NCBI RefSeq assembly: GCF_900106535.1
Contig: NZ_FNOH01000011.1
Span: 1-64,000, forward strand
Direction of reading: 5' to 3'
Origin: Myxococcus xanthus
GTDB taxonomy: Bacteria > Myxococcota > Myxococcia > Myxococcales > Myxococcaceae
Length of the DNA: 64,000 nucleotides
The stretch's first letter is position 1; each line of letters opens with the position of its first letter. The position numbers and the translations under genes were made by a program. The notes below the pieces were generated by a model. The model made no database searches. It was not told the origin of the DNA and saw only the letters and a program-made list of their open reading frames with translations. This document shows positions 34,357 through 43,289 of the stretch, piece after piece.

Positions 34357-35178
34357 ATGGGCGCAGGAACAGTTCTGGGAGCAATGCTGGGGTTGATGGC
34401 GGGGCTGCTCGTGGGCAGCCCCTGGGCCATTGTCCTGCTGCTCATCGCGGGCGGCTTCGCGGGGCGCTACTACGACGCCCAGCACGCCCTACCGCCCGAA
34501 GACCCGGAGGCGCTGTCCGGCTTCTCCCACGCCCCCTACGCTTCCGCCCATGACGCCACGTCGGAGGCGGCGCTCGTGCCTCGCGAGGAGGAGCCCTACG
34601 AGCAGTTCGCCAGTGACTTGTGCGCCGTGTTCGTCGAGGTGGCCCACGCGGATGGCGAGGTCCGCCGCGACGAGGTACGCGTGGTGCGGCGCTACTTCCA
34701 GACGACCCTGGGCTACGGCCCCGAGGCCCTGGAGGTCGTCCGGAGCCACCTCAAGGTCTTCCTGGCCCACCCGCCCGACCTGGACGCGGCCGTCAGCGCC
34801 TGCCATGCCCAGCTCCCCTCGGCCGAGCGGCACCGGCTGCTGGACACGCTCTACGAGCTGGCGCTGGCCGACGGAGGAATGCAGCGCTCCGAACGGGAGG
34901 TCCTGCGCCGCGTCGCCGAGGGCCTGGGCATCTCCGAAGCGGACGAGCAGGCCATCATCGCCCTGCACCTGGGCGCCGGGGATGAACACTACGCCGCGCT
35001 GGGCCTGATGCCGGACGCCACCGACGTCGAGGTGAAGCGAGCCTTCCGGCAGCTCGCCGCGGAGCACCACCCCGACAAATCCGCCCACCTCGGCCGTCAG
35101 GCCGCCGAGCAGGCCGCCCGTCGCTTCCAGCAGATTCGCGACGCCTACGAAGAGATTCGGCGCCTGCGCGGGCTGTAG
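34357..35178 (+). CDS. DjlA-like membrane-anchored co-chaperone (TerB plus J domain)
   Basis: A 273-residue protein. A hydrophobic hairpin (residues about 3-37, [27 protein letters not shown]) anchors it in the inner membrane. A TerB-like helical domain follows ([43 protein letters not shown]). The C-terminal J domain has [20 protein letters not shown] and the HPD tripeptide at 238-240. This order matches E. coli DjlA, which stimulates DnaK ATPase at the membrane. It probably recruits one of the Hsp70s of the cell; one candidate Hsp70 is encoded at 48568-50409. The smr gene follows 51 bases later on the same strand. Confidence 0.85.
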   Translation: MGAGTVLGAMLGLMAGLLVGSPWAIVLLLIAGGFAGRYYDAQHALPPEDPEALSGFSHAPYASAHDATSEAALVPREEEPYEQFASDLCAVFVEVAHADGEVRRDEVRVVRRYFQTTLGYGPEALEVVRSHLKVFLAHPPDLDAAVSACHAQLPSAERHRLLDTLYELALADGGMQRSEREVLRRVAEGLGISEADEQAIIALHLGAGDEHYAALGLMPDATDVEVKRAFRQLAAEHHPDKSAHLGRQAAEQAARRFQQIRDAYEEIRRLRGL

Positions 35179-35229
35179 CGCCGGATTACATCCCTCACAG
35201 TCGCCCACGACGAGGACGCACTTTCCGCC

Positions 35230-35943
35230 ATGAGTCAGCAGCGCAACGGCCCCAAGAAGAAGGAAGCGGCTTTCAGCAACAACCCCTTCAAGTCCGCCAT
35301 CCAGGTGATGAAGGACCAGGAGAAGAAGGAGGCGCAGGAGAAGGCCGCGGCGGAGGTCGCGAAGCGCAAGGCCGCGGCGCCCCCGCCCCGGGCCACGAAG
35401 GCGCCCAAGGTCCGCGAGGAGGACGATGCCTCCCTTTTCTTCTCCGCCATGGACGGTGTGCAGCAGCTCACCCACCGGGGCGAAGCGCCCGCGCCCAACC
35501 CGCGCCTGCCTGCAATCATCGATGAAAACGCGGAGGCGCTCGCGCAGCTCTCCGAGCTGGTCGCCGGCCAGGGCGACTTCGACTTCACCGGCACGGATGA
35601 GTGCATCGAAGGAGCGAGCCCCGGCATCGACCGGAACCTGATGCGCGCGCTGCGCCGGGGCGACTTCGCCATCCAGGGACAGCTGGACCTGCACGGGAAG
35701 ACACAGAGCGAGGCGCGCGACGCGCTGGAACGCTTCCTGGGTGACAGCCGCCGCGCGAAGAAGCGCTGCGTGCTCGTCGTGCACGGTCGCGGTTTGAACT
35801 CCAAGGACCAGATTCCCGTGCTGAAGGAGCGGCTCAAGGGATGGCTGTCCGAGAAGCGGATTGGCCGGATGGTGCTGGCGTTCGCTACCGCACGGCCTCA
35901 GGACGGAGGCACCGGCGCGGTGTACGTGCTGCTCCGGCGGTAG
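35230..35943 (+). CDS. Smr/MutS2-type domain protein
   Basis: A 237-residue protein with a Lys/Ala-rich N-terminal helix (KDQEKKEAQEKAAAEVAKRK, possible coiled coil) and a C-terminal Smr domain. The domain shows GQLDLHGKTQSEARDALERFL, CVLVVHGRGLNSKDQIPVLKERL and FATARPQDGGTGAVYVLLRR, the LDxH and HGxG motifs associated with nuclease activity on branched or single-stranded nucleic acids or RNA. It resembles E. coli SmrA/SmrB in layout. SmrB cleaves mRNA at collided ribosomes, but this assignment to SmrB function is inference. It lies between the DjlA-like gene and the adenosine deaminase-like gene, all on the plus strand. Confidence 0.88.
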   Translation: MSQQRNGPKKKEAAFSNNPFKSAIQVMKDQEKKEAQEKAAAEVAKRKAAAPPPRATKAPKVREEDDASLFFSAMDGVQQLTHRGEAPAPNPRLPAIIDENAEALAQLSELVAGQGDFDFTGTDECIEGASPGIDRNLMRALRRGDFAIQGQLDLHGKTQSEARDALERFLGDSRRAKKRCVLVVHGRGLNSKDQIPVLKERLKGWLSEKRIGRMVLAFATARPQDGGTGAVYVLLRR

Positions 35944-35980
35944 TCTTTACGCGAGCCCGACACTGTGCATACATGCCGCC

Positions 35981-36976
35981 ATGGCACGCGATCTGATCGA
36001 CCTGCATATCCACGTGGGTGGCGCTGTGGCGCCCCACATCCTCTGGTCCATCGCCCACCAGCAGGGCTTCAAGCTCCCGGTGAAGAACTACTTCGACTTC
36101 GTGGAGCTCATCACCTCCCGTCCGGGCAAGGTGGGAAGCCTGGACGACTACCTGAAAATCCTCCACACCTGGACGGAGAAGATCCAGTCGTCCCCCAGCG
36201 CGATTGAGCGCTCCGTCTACGAGGTCATCGGCAAGGAGTACCGCGGCAGCCGCGTGACGCAGATGGAGCTGCGCTTCAACCCGATGAAGCGCAACCTGAA
36301 CTCCGAGCTGGACCTGGACCACATCATCCACGCCGCGCTGCGCGGCATGGACCGCGCGGTGCTGGAGTACGGCGTGAAGATGGGCCTCATCTTCTGCCTG
36401 GCCCGCGAGTTCGACCACCGGCTCAACAGCATCATCGTGGACAAGGCCATCAAGTACCGCACGCGCGGCGTGTACGGCATCGACCTGGCCGGCACGGAGA
36501 CGAACGCCATGGAGCTGAAGCCGGAGGTCGTCACCCAGTACGAAGAGCTCTTCTCGCGGGCGCGCCGCGCCGGGCTCAAGTGCACGGTGCACACCGGCGA
36601 GACGCGCGGCACCGGCGCCGAGGGTGTCATGGCCGTGGTGGAGAAGCTCCAGCCGCACCGCATCGGCCACGGCATCCGCGCCGCCTACGACGAGCACGCG
36701 ATGAAGGTGCTTCGCGAGCGCGACCTCGTCCTGGAGCTGTGCCCCACGTCCAACCTGCACACCAAGGCCGTGGAGGGCGTGGAGGAGCTGCGCCACATCG
36801 TCCGCACCTTCTGGGACCGCAAGGTGAAGTTCACCATCAACACCGACGGCCCCTACCTGCTGGAGACGGACATGCGGCGGGAGATCGACATCATCGAACA
36901 GAACGGCATCCTCACGCCCGAGCAGGTGGATCAGACGCTCGCCTGGGCCCGTGAGGCCTCGTTCATCCCCGCTTGA
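35981..36976 (+). CDS. Adenosine deaminase family protein (variant active site)
   Basis: A 331-residue (beta/alpha)8 metal hydrolase of the adenosine/AMP deaminase family. The metal-binding HxH is DLHIHVGG (His9, His11), the general acid Glu lies in CTVHTGETRG, the GHG segment is RIGHGIRAAY, and the late aspartate lies in TINTDGPYLLE (Asp289). In classical adenosine deaminases the last motif is NTDDP; here the second aspartate, which contacts the substrate, is Gly290. HAGE is also HTGE. The enzyme is probably a deaminase acting on a purine or related ring, but the substrate may differ from adenosine. The start at 35981 is used. It is followed nine bases later by pyrD (start 36985), suggesting nucleotide metabolism. 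Confidence 0.85.
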   Translation: MARDLIDLHIHVGGAVAPHILWSIAHQQGFKLPVKNYFDFVELITSRPGKVGSLDDYLKILHTWTEKIQSSPSAIERSVYEVIGKEYRGSRVTQMELRFNPMKRNLNSELDLDHIIHAALRGMDRAVLEYGVKMGLIFCLAREFDHRLNSIIVDKAIKYRTRGVYGIDLAGTETNAMELKPEVVTQYEELFSRARRAGLKCTVHTGETRGTGAEGVMAVVEKLQPHRIGHGIRAAYDEHAMKVLRERDLVLELCPTSNLHTKAVEGVEELRHIVRTFWDRKVKFTINTDGPYLLETDMRREIDIIEQNGILTPEQVDQTLAWAREASFIPA

Positions 36977-36984
36977 GCCACGCC

Positions 36985-38076
36985 ATGTACGGACTCACCC
37001 GCTCGCTCCTCTTCCAGCTCTCCGCGGAGCGCGCGCACCGGCTCGGCATGGCGGGGCTCCACTACCTGGGCCGCTCACGGGACTTGTGCGAGTCCCTGCG
37101 CGAGAAGGCCCTGGAGGGCGCCCCGCCCGGCCTGGCCGTCGAGGTGGCCGGGCTGCGCTTCGCCCACCCCGTGGCGCTGGCCGCCGGCCTGGACAAGGAC
37201 GCGGAGGCGGTGGACGGCCTCTTCGCCTGCGGCTTCTCCGCAGTGGAGATTGGCACCCTCACGCCCAGGCCCCAGCCCGGCAACCCCAGCCCTCGCCTGT
37301 TCCGCCTGCCGGAGCACCGCGCGCTCATCAACCGCATGGGCTTCAACAACCACGGCGCCACCCAGGCCGCCGCGCGGCTGCGGATGCAGACGTGGCGTCC
37401 GGGCCCGCTGGGGGTGAACATCGGCAAGAACAAGGACACGCCGCTGGAGCAGGCGGTGGATGACTACGTGGCCTGCGTGGACGCGCTGGCGCCCCTGGGC
37501 GACTACGTGGTGGTCAACGCCTCGTCCCCCAACACGCCGGGCCTGCGCAAGCTCCAGGAGCCCGAGCAGTTGGGGCAGCTCCTGGGCGCGGTGCAGGAGC
37601 GCCTGGCCACCGTGGCCCCGGGTAAGCCGCTGTTCCTCAAGATTGCCCCGGATCTGTCCCCCGAGGCAGTGGACGAGGTGGTGGATGTCGCGCGGGCCCA
37701 GAAGCTCGCCGGCCTCATCGCCACCAACACCACCGTGGCCCGGCCCTTCGAGCATCCCCTGGCGAAGGAAGCCGGCGGCCTGTCCGGCGCGCCCGTCCGC
37801 GAGCCCGCCAACGCCGTCATCCGCCGCGCCTGGCTGCGCAGCGGGGGCGCGCTGCCCATCATCGGCGTGGGGGGTGTCTTCACCGCCCAGGACGTCTACG
37901 AAAAGCTGCGCGCGGGCGCGTCGGTGGTGCAGGTGTACACGGGCTTCATCTACGAGGGCCCGGGCATGGTGGGAAACATCCTCCCCACCCTGGCCACCCT
38001 GCTCGCCCGCGACGGCTACAAGCAGGTCCGCGACGTCATCGGCGCCGAGCACCGGAAGCCGGGCGCACCCAACTGA
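36985..38076 (+). CDS. pyrD: Dihydroorotate dehydrogenase (quinone), class 2
   Basis: A 363-residue membrane-associated FMN enzyme, oxidising dihydroorotate to orotate and passing electrons to quinone in pyrimidine synthesis. The N-terminal amphipathic helices (LTRSLLFQLSAERAHRLGMAGL) are the quinone-tunnel extension of class 2. The catalytic serine is in VVVNASSPNTPGLRKL. The FMN segments are LFLKIAPDLS, LIATNTTVARP and PIIGVGGVFTAQDVYEKLRAGASVVQVYTGFIYEGPGMV. The ATG at 36985 is preferred; a TTG at 36973 would overlap the stop of the deaminase gene and add four residues. A stable hairpin follows the stop. Confidence 0.95.
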   Translation: MYGLTRSLLFQLSAERAHRLGMAGLHYLGRSRDLCESLREKALEGAPPGLAVEVAGLRFAHPVALAAGLDKDAEAVDGLFACGFSAVEIGTLTPRPQPGNPSPRLFRLPEHRALINRMGFNNHGATQAAARLRMQTWRPGPLGVNIGKNKDTPLEQAVDDYVACVDALAPLGDYVVVNASSPNTPGLRKLQEPEQLGQLLGAVQERLATVAPGKPLFLKIAPDLSPEAVDEVVDVARAQKLAGLIATNTTVARPFEHPLAKEAGGLSGAPVREPANAVIRRAWLRSGGALPIIGVGGVFTAQDVYEKLRAGASVVQVYTGFIYEGPGMVGNILPTLATLLARDGYKQVRDVIGAEHRKPGAPN

Positions 38077-38107
38077 CGCGCCGCATCAATCCGCGGACAA
38101 AAAATGA

Positions 38108-38144
38108 GCGCTCGCCGGCGCCTTGGAGTTTCACCGGCGAGCGC
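38108..38144. terminator. Hairpin between convergent pyrD and the DUF4097 gene
   Basis: An 11-bp perfect stem GCGCTCGCCGG/CCGGCGAGCGC with a 15-base loop, preceded by AAAAAAT. The A-run on its left would give a T-run for transcripts from the minus strand, so it may serve the DUF4097 gene best. Confidence 0.65.
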
Positions 38145-38175
38145 CCCGGGCCCAGTGCTTGACGGGCCTCGAAAG

Positions 38176-38862
38176 CTATTGCTGCACGGTGAGCGAGCCG
38201 CCGACCGTGCTGACATCCACCGCATGGGTGCCTGAGCCATACGTCTGCTCGCGGCCGCCCAACCTCGCGGGACTGTCGTTGAAACGACCACCGACAGTAT
38301 TGAATTCCAATCTCACATCCGCCTGGGCCGGCAGCTTCAGCCGGACATCCCCGCCCACCGAGGACACAGAAGTAGCCACGACCTTCCGCGGTGCCAATGC
38401 CACGGTGCCGTTCACCGTGCTGACATCCAACCGCTCCTCCGAACCGCTCACTTCCACACGGCCATTGACTGTCGCCAGCGACTGCCGCCCCGTCACGCCC
38501 GCCACCGTCACCGGACCGCCCACCGTCGCCAAATCCAAACGCGCCCGCCGTGGCACCTTCGCCGTGAACCTCACCGCGGGCCCGCTCCGACGGCAGGACC
38601 GCGTTTCTTGTTCACACGGACCGCAACAAACCCGCGCCCGGATGACTCCCTTTTCTTGGACGACTTCCACGCCCACTTCGTTCCGGGAACTCTCCGCGCC
38701 TTCCCAAACAACCGAGATTACCACGTCATTCCCGTCTACCGCATCTACGCGCACCGCGCCATCAACATTGCCGATGTGAACTTCAGGCATACCGTCCGTA
38801 TTGAACGTCCACGTCTGGGTGGACGGCGCGGCGGCGAGGATGAGCAGCAAGGGCAGGACCAT
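38176..38862 (-). CDS. Exported DUF4097-type beta-strand repeat protein
   Basis: A 228-residue protein with a signal peptide (MVLPLLLILAAAPSTQT). The mature part is a right-handed stack of short beta repeats: VHIGNVDGAVRVDAVDGNDVV, LDLATVGGPVTVAGV, SLATVNGRVEVSG, LDVSTVNGTVALA, TSVSSVGGDVRL, VDVSTVGGSLTV. The conserved TVGG/TVNG turns are typical of DUF4097/adhesin-like repeats. Four cysteines cluster near residue 80 (CCGPCEQETRSC). Location is periplasm or cell surface. GGAG sits seven bases before the ATG. It lies 101 bases downstream of exoK on the same strand and could be the tail of that operon. Function is unknown. Confidence 0.78.
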   Translation of the reverse strand: MVLPLLLILAAAPSTQTWTFNTDGMPEVHIGNVDGAVRVDAVDGNDVVISVVWEGAESSRNEVGVEVVQEKGVIRARVCCGPCEQETRSCRRSGPAVRFTAKVPRRARLDLATVGGPVTVAGVTGRQSLATVNGRVEVSGSEERLDVSTVNGTVALAPRKVVATSVSSVGGDVRLKLPAQADVRLEFNTVGGRFNDSPARLGGREQTYGSGTHAVDVSTVGGSLTVQQ

Positions 38863-38963
38863 GTGCGGGCTCCGGAAGGGGTGGGATGCCCCCTTCCCTA
38901 CGCCCCGGCCCCGCCCCCATTGCGCCTGGTGGAGACGCAGTATCCACACCGCTCTGACATGCC

Positions 38964-40097
38964 TCAGGCGTCCGCGCCCCGGGCAATCCGCTGATACAGC
39001 GCGTCATGGCGCCGGACCATCTTCTCCAGGGAGAGCTCGCGCGCCACGAAGTCCCGCGCCGCATGCCCCATGCTTCTCGCCTTCTCGGGATTCGCGAGAA
39101 GCTGACGGAAGGCCTGGGCCAACTGAGCGGGACGCTCGGGGTCCACCACGAGGCCGCGTTCGCCATCGCGGACCAGGTCGGTGTTGCCACCCACTCGGGT
39201 CACCACCATGGGAAGCCCCGCGGCCATGCCCTCCATCACCGCGTTGGACATGCCCTCCGCGGTGGAGCAGAGGACGCCGAAGGTCGCCCGGGCGTAGATG
39301 GCGGGCACGTCCGTGCGGTGCCGTAGGAAGTGCACGGTATCGGACACGCCCAGCTCACCGGCCAGCTTCTCCAGGCCCGGCCGGCGCGGACCATCTCCCA
39401 CCAGGAAGGCGTGCAGCGTGATGCCGGAATGGCGCAATTGGGCCAGCGCGAGCAGCAGGTCCTCCTGCCGCTTCACCGGGTGATTCATGTTGGCCACGTG
39501 GACCACCACCGGCGCGGCCCCCGTGTCGGGGAGCGGCCCGCGCAGCCCTTCGCGCCTGCGGGACTCGAAGCGCGGCAAGTCCAGGCCGTTGTGGATGACG
39601 GACACGCGCGAGGCCGGCAGGCCCTCCTCGGTGATGAGCTGGTGGCGGATGGCCTCCGCGTTGCCAATCACATGGTCCGCCATGCGGCACAGCCGCGACT
39701 GCACCGCGCGCCGCGCACGCCCCTGCCAGTGCGCCAGGTCCAACCGGCCCACGATGACCTTCGTGCCCGCGAGCTTCGCCGCCGGCACGGCCACCATCGT
39801 GGAGTAGAAGTCATGCACGTGCACCAGCTCCACGCGGTTCGCCTTGAGCCAGCGTGCCATGCGGTACACCTGATACGCCGTGTTCGGCTGCACCACGGAG
39901 CCCTTGAGCGGGAAGGCCGCGGGTGCGTGGCCCAGCTTCCACACCGCGGCAATCAGCGGCCCCGAATCATCCAGCACGGACACCTGCAACCGGTAGCTGG
40001 CGGGCAGTCCCCGCAGCAGCTCCAGCACCTGCACTTCGGTCCCTCCAATGTGGAAAGACCGGGTGAACTGAACCAGACGGAGGGGCTCCTGCCCCAT
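38964..40097 (-). CDS. exoK: Glycosyltransferase family 4, spore-coat ExoK-type
   Basis: A 377-residue GT-B fold glycosyltransferase. The N-terminal acceptor domain has FTRSFHIGGTEVQVLELLRGL; the C-terminal donor domain has VVHVANMNHPVKRQEDLLLAL, HAFLVGDGPRR and the E-x7-E motif in STAEGMSNAVMEGMAAGLP. The start at 40097 is set by a GAGGAG six bases upstream that overlaps the stop of the polymerase gene, so translation is coupled. It probably adds a sugar to the lipid-linked repeat unit of the spore-coat polysaccharide. I recall M. xanthus ExoK (MXAN_3027) as the glycosyltransferase beside ExoJ; this gene's position fits, but that match is from memory. It is cytoplasmic or peripheral to the inner membrane. 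Confidence 0.78.
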   Translation of the reverse strand: MGQEPLRLVQFTRSFHIGGTEVQVLELLRGLPASYRLQVSVLDDSGPLIAAVWKLGHAPAAFPLKGSVVQPNTAYQVYRMARWLKANRVELVHVHDFYSTMVAVPAAKLAGTKVIVGRLDLAHWQGRARRAVQSRLCRMADHVIGNAEAIRHQLITEEGLPASRVSVIHNGLDLPRFESRRREGLRGPLPDTGAAPVVVHVANMNHPVKRQEDLLLALAQLRHSGITLHAFLVGDGPRRPGLEKLAGELGVSDTVHFLRHRTDVPAIYARATFGVLCSTAEGMSNAVMEGMAAGLPMVVTRVGGNTDLVRDGERGLVVDPERPAQLAQAFRQLLANPEKARSMGHAARDFVARELSLEKMVRRHDALYQRIARGADA

Positions 40098-40107
40098 CCG
40101 CGCCTCC

Positions 40108-41388
40108 TCACGCCGCATGTCCGGACCCCTCCCACGTCGCCACCACCGGCTCGCTCGGAGCCGGACCCCATTGCCTGTCCAACGCCTCGGACGCGCGCGC
40201 CACCCGGTGCGCCGCCGCCGCCAGGCCGAAGAGCACGTACAAGTGCGCGGACAGGATGTAGCCAGAGAACAAGTCACACACGAGGTAGCCCACGACTGAC
40301 GCGGACAAGGCTCGCGCCAGCCACCCCACTTCCTTGTCCCGCGACGCCTCGAAGGCGCCGCCCGCGGCACCACCCGTGAACACCATGAAGAACAACAGGC
40401 CCACCCAGCCCAGCTCGCCGATGACGTCCAGGAAGATGTTGTGGGCCACGTACGCCCGGCGCGCCTCGGGGGGCGCGTACATGGGCCACGCGTAGCGGAA
40501 GCCACCCGCCCCCACGCCCAGCAGCGGCTTGTCCAGGCTGATGCGGCTGGCCACCTGCCACGCGTAGACGCGGCCCATGGCGGACGCGTCCTCGTGGAAC
40601 TCGGCCACCGTCTCGTTGCGCTGCCAGAAGCTCTGCGGCGCGAAGACGAGCAGGCCCATCACGAAGAGCGAGCCCACGACAATGGCCTGGATGCGGCGCT
40701 TCTCGCGGATGGCCCACACCGCCATGGCCGCGGAGAGACCGATGAAGCCGCCGCGCGAGTGCGAGACGACAATGGCCGCCACCGCCAGGATGGCCGCCGT
40801 CAAACACGCCAGACGCCACAGCCAGCCGCTGCTCTTGCGGGCCACGAAGGCCACCGCCAGCGGCACCACCAGCGCCAGGTTCATGGCCATGTGGTTCGGG
40901 TCCGCGTAGACGCCCACCCAGCGCGCGCGGAAGCCTTCCACCAGGTCCTCACCCACCAGGTACCAGTTGATGGCGCCAATGGACGTCACCACCGACGCCA
41001 GCACCATGGCCCCGCACACCACCGCCAGCCGGCGGCCGGTGGTGATGACGTTAATGAAGGTGATGTAGATGGCCGTCAGCTTCAGCAGCTCGACGCCCGT
41101 GGCGGTCGTCACCTCCGGAATCACGGACCACCCGACGGACGCCACCGCCAACGTGGAGAAGGCGATCAGCGCCAGACCGCGCGAGCCGTCCAGGTACAGC
41201 GGCTCCGCCCGCCCCAGCCGGCGTATCACCATGAGTCCCGCCGCCAGCCCCGACGTCACCAACGCGAGGCGCAGCGGTGCGAGCGCCGGGATCCACTCGC
41301 CCGGCACCGAGTACATGACCGCCGCGAAAGCGGTCAGCGCATAGAAGGCCCACACGTCACGGCGCTGCCCCTGCTCTCCCAGCACCAT
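40108..41388 (-). CDS. exoJ: O-antigen-ligase-type polysaccharide polymerase (Wzy), ExoJ-type
   Basis: A 426-residue inner-membrane protein with about 11-12 helices and the Wzy_C/O-antigen ligase signature. A large periplasmic loop contains WPMYAPPEARRAYVAHNIFLDVIGELGWVGLL with the conserved His. An earlier segment is VGVYADPNHMAMNLALVVPLAVAF. Such proteins polymerise lipid-linked repeat units or ligate O-antigen to lipid A. Pairing with a coupled glycosyltransferase and the locus position match M. xanthus ExoJ/WzyC (MXAN_3026), the polymerase for the spore-coat polysaccharide, as I remember it. It is the first gene of exoJ-exoK, with about 150 bases between it and the DUF6178 gene. The rest of the Exo system is not here, so the locus is detached. 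Confidence 0.78.
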   Translation of the reverse strand: MVLGEQGQRRDVWAFYALTAFAAVMYSVPGEWIPALAPLRLALVTSGLAAGLMVIRRLGRAEPLYLDGSRGLALIAFSTLAVASVGWSVIPEVTTATGVELLKLTAIYITFINVITTGRRLAVVCGAMVLASVVTSIGAINWYLVGEDLVEGFRARWVGVYADPNHMAMNLALVVPLAVAFVARKSSGWLWRLACLTAAILAVAAIVVSHSRGGFIGLSAAMAVWAIREKRRIQAIVVGSLFVMGLLVFAPQSFWQRNETVAEFHEDASAMGRVYAWQVASRISLDKPLLGVGAGGFRYAWPMYAPPEARRAYVAHNIFLDVIGELGWVGLLFFMVFTGGAAGGAFEASRDKEVGWLARALSASVVGYLVCDLFSGYILSAHLYVLFGLAAAAHRVARASEALDRQWGPAPSEPVVATWEGSGHAA

Positions 41389-41538
41389 TCACTCCACCTC
41401 CCGGCAGTTGCGTCGCGCACCAATACGCGTGCCTGGGCGAAAGCAGAGGACATGCCAGGGGCCCCGTCGGGCAAAGCCCTGAATCTTCTAGAACGGGGCG
41501 GCCTCGCCGAACGTGCGGGCCGCCCCGGACTGAAATTC

Positions 41539-43206
41539 CTACGGGACGGGGCTGCTCTCCATCGGAAGAACCGCCGAGGCCACCGGCTCCAGCCGCCCGT
41601 CCTGGAGCCAGGGCGTGCCCAGCTCCTCCAACAGCCGCGACAGGGTCAGCATCACCAGACGGCGCAGCTCCGCATGCGCCTCCGGCGCCACCGCCGGCTC
41701 CAGGCCCTTCTGGGCGCGCTCGGCAGCGGAGGCGCGCAGGCGCGGCGCTTCCGGGGCACCTTCGAAGAGGCGCTGGCCCAGTTCCACCACCCGCCCCAGC
41801 GGAACCGGGCGCGCGTCCGCGCGCTCCTCCAGCACCGCCATGGCCACCACCGCGGCCAGCAAGCGCTCCTGGCCCAGCGTCTCCAGGGGCACGCCGAAGC
41901 GAGCCAGGGCCTCGCGCGTGGAATCGTCGGTGCCGCCCAGCACGCCGCGGAACACCTGCACCTGGGCCTCCGCGCGGGCCAGCAGCGCCTCGGTGGCGGC
42001 CAGCTCGCGCCGGGAGCGGAACGCCACCGGCTCCGCGCCTTCCACGCGAAGCGCCCGCCGGGGCCGCTTCTGGCGCAGCGCGGAGATGGCGGCCGCCTCC
42101 TCCGGGAGCACCATCAGCACGCCCTCCACCAGGGCGCCAGGCGCCTTGGCCAGCCGGTCCGCGCGAAACTTGAGCTGGAGCGTGAGCGAGAAGCCCGTCT
42201 GGAAGATGCGCCGCAGCGGCGTGTCGCGCAGCACGTCCGTGGCGCGCTCCAGGTCCGCGCCCGTCAGGTGCTCGAGCGCCAGGGACAGGTAGTCCCGCAC
42301 CGTCTCGCTCGCGCGGCGGATGGCGTCCAAATCCCCCGGGTCCGCCAGGTCCGCCACCAGCGCGGCGCTGGCCACCTCGCGCAGTTCGTCCTCCGCGTTC
42401 ACCGCCTCCACCATCGTCAGGCCGCGGAAGGCCGCCTCCAGGTAGTCCACGTGGCCCGTGGTGGGCGCCAGCCCCGGGCGCGTGGCGGCCACGGGAGCGG
42501 GCGCCACGTCCACGCGGCTGAACAGGGACACCGCCTCCTCCAGGGACGGGAAGCCCATGTCCTGGAGCCGGCCGCGTCGGAACTGGTACGCCGCCTCCTC
42601 CAGCTCACTGGGAATCTCCCAGCGCACGGCCTCCAGCAGGCGCACGGCCTCGAAGGGGTTCTCCGCGATGAGGTCGTTGAGGAGCGAGCGGACGGCGGAC
42701 ATCTCCACGCCCTCCACCTTGATTTCGACGAGGTAACGCCCCTCCGGGGTCTCCATCGTCACGCCCGGAGGGTTGACGTCCGGGTTCTCTTCCAGGTCGT
42801 GCACCTCGATGAACTCGCGCAGGATGATTTCGAGCACTTCCAGGTCCAGCGTGTGCAGCTTGCGCAGGAACTCCCCCGTGTCCTCCACCCCGCCCCGCGC
42901 GGCGCGCAGCCAGGTGAGGACGGCGTGCGAGTCCAGCGCGTCCCGCCGCCAGCCGGCCAGGTCCACGAAGGCGCGGAACTGGCCGGGCGAGGCGAGCTGC
43001 ACCAGCTCCGTCGAATCCGCGAGCCCCAGCTCCTGGATGGTGACGTAGAGGTCCTCGGCGGGCATCGAGCGCACCAGCGCGCGGGCCTCCGCGACATCCA
43101 GGAGGGCGTCCACCCGCTGACGCGGGGACAACCTCATCAACCGCTGACGCAGCTCCCGGGGAGCCAGCTGCGTGTCGCTTCCATTTCCCTTGCCGTTTTC
43201 GGACAC
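41539..43206 (-). CDS. DUF6178 family protein
   Basis: A 555-residue protein, soluble, mostly helical and rich in Leu, Glu and Ala. Repeated short blocks occur, such as RALVRSMPAEDLYVTIQELG, HTLDLEVLEIILREFIEVH and VRLLEAVRWEIPSELEEAAYQFR. It resembles the DUF6178 proteins of Myxococcales and other former Deltaproteobacteria, which are uncharacterised. The start is GTG at 43204-43206 (VSENGKGNG), preferred because the upstream part is not conserved. It follows engB by 83 bases on the same strand and may be in the cytochrome-engB transcript. Function is unknown; no catalytic motif was seen. Confidence 0.72.
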   Translation of the reverse strand: MSENGKGNGSDTQLAPRELRQRLMRLSPRQRVDALLDVAEARALVRSMPAEDLYVTIQELGLADSTELVQLASPGQFRAFVDLAGWRRDALDSHAVLTWLRAARGGVEDTGEFLRKLHTLDLEVLEIILREFIEVHDLEENPDVNPPGVTMETPEGRYLVEIKVEGVEMSAVRSLLNDLIAENPFEAVRLLEAVRWEIPSELEEAAYQFRRGRLQDMGFPSLEEAVSLFSRVDVAPAPVAATRPGLAPTTGHVDYLEAAFRGLTMVEAVNAEDELREVASAALVADLADPGDLDAIRRASETVRDYLSLALEHLTGADLERATDVLRDTPLRRIFQTGFSLTLQLKFRADRLAKAPGALVEGVLMVLPEEAAAISALRQKRPRRALRVEGAEPVAFRSRRELAATEALLARAEAQVQVFRGVLGGTDDSTREALARFGVPLETLGQERLLAAVVAMAVLEERADARPVPLGRVVELGQRLFEGAPEAPRLRASAAERAQKGLEPAVAPEAHAELRRLVMLTLSRLLEELGTPWLQDGRLEPVASAVLPMESSPVP

Positions 43207-43289
43207 GGCGCGGTCCCTACCACAGCGCCCCCCGGCCCGGGAGCAGAACCCCACCGGGAGCGGCGGCTACCGGATGATGCCGGCGGCCC

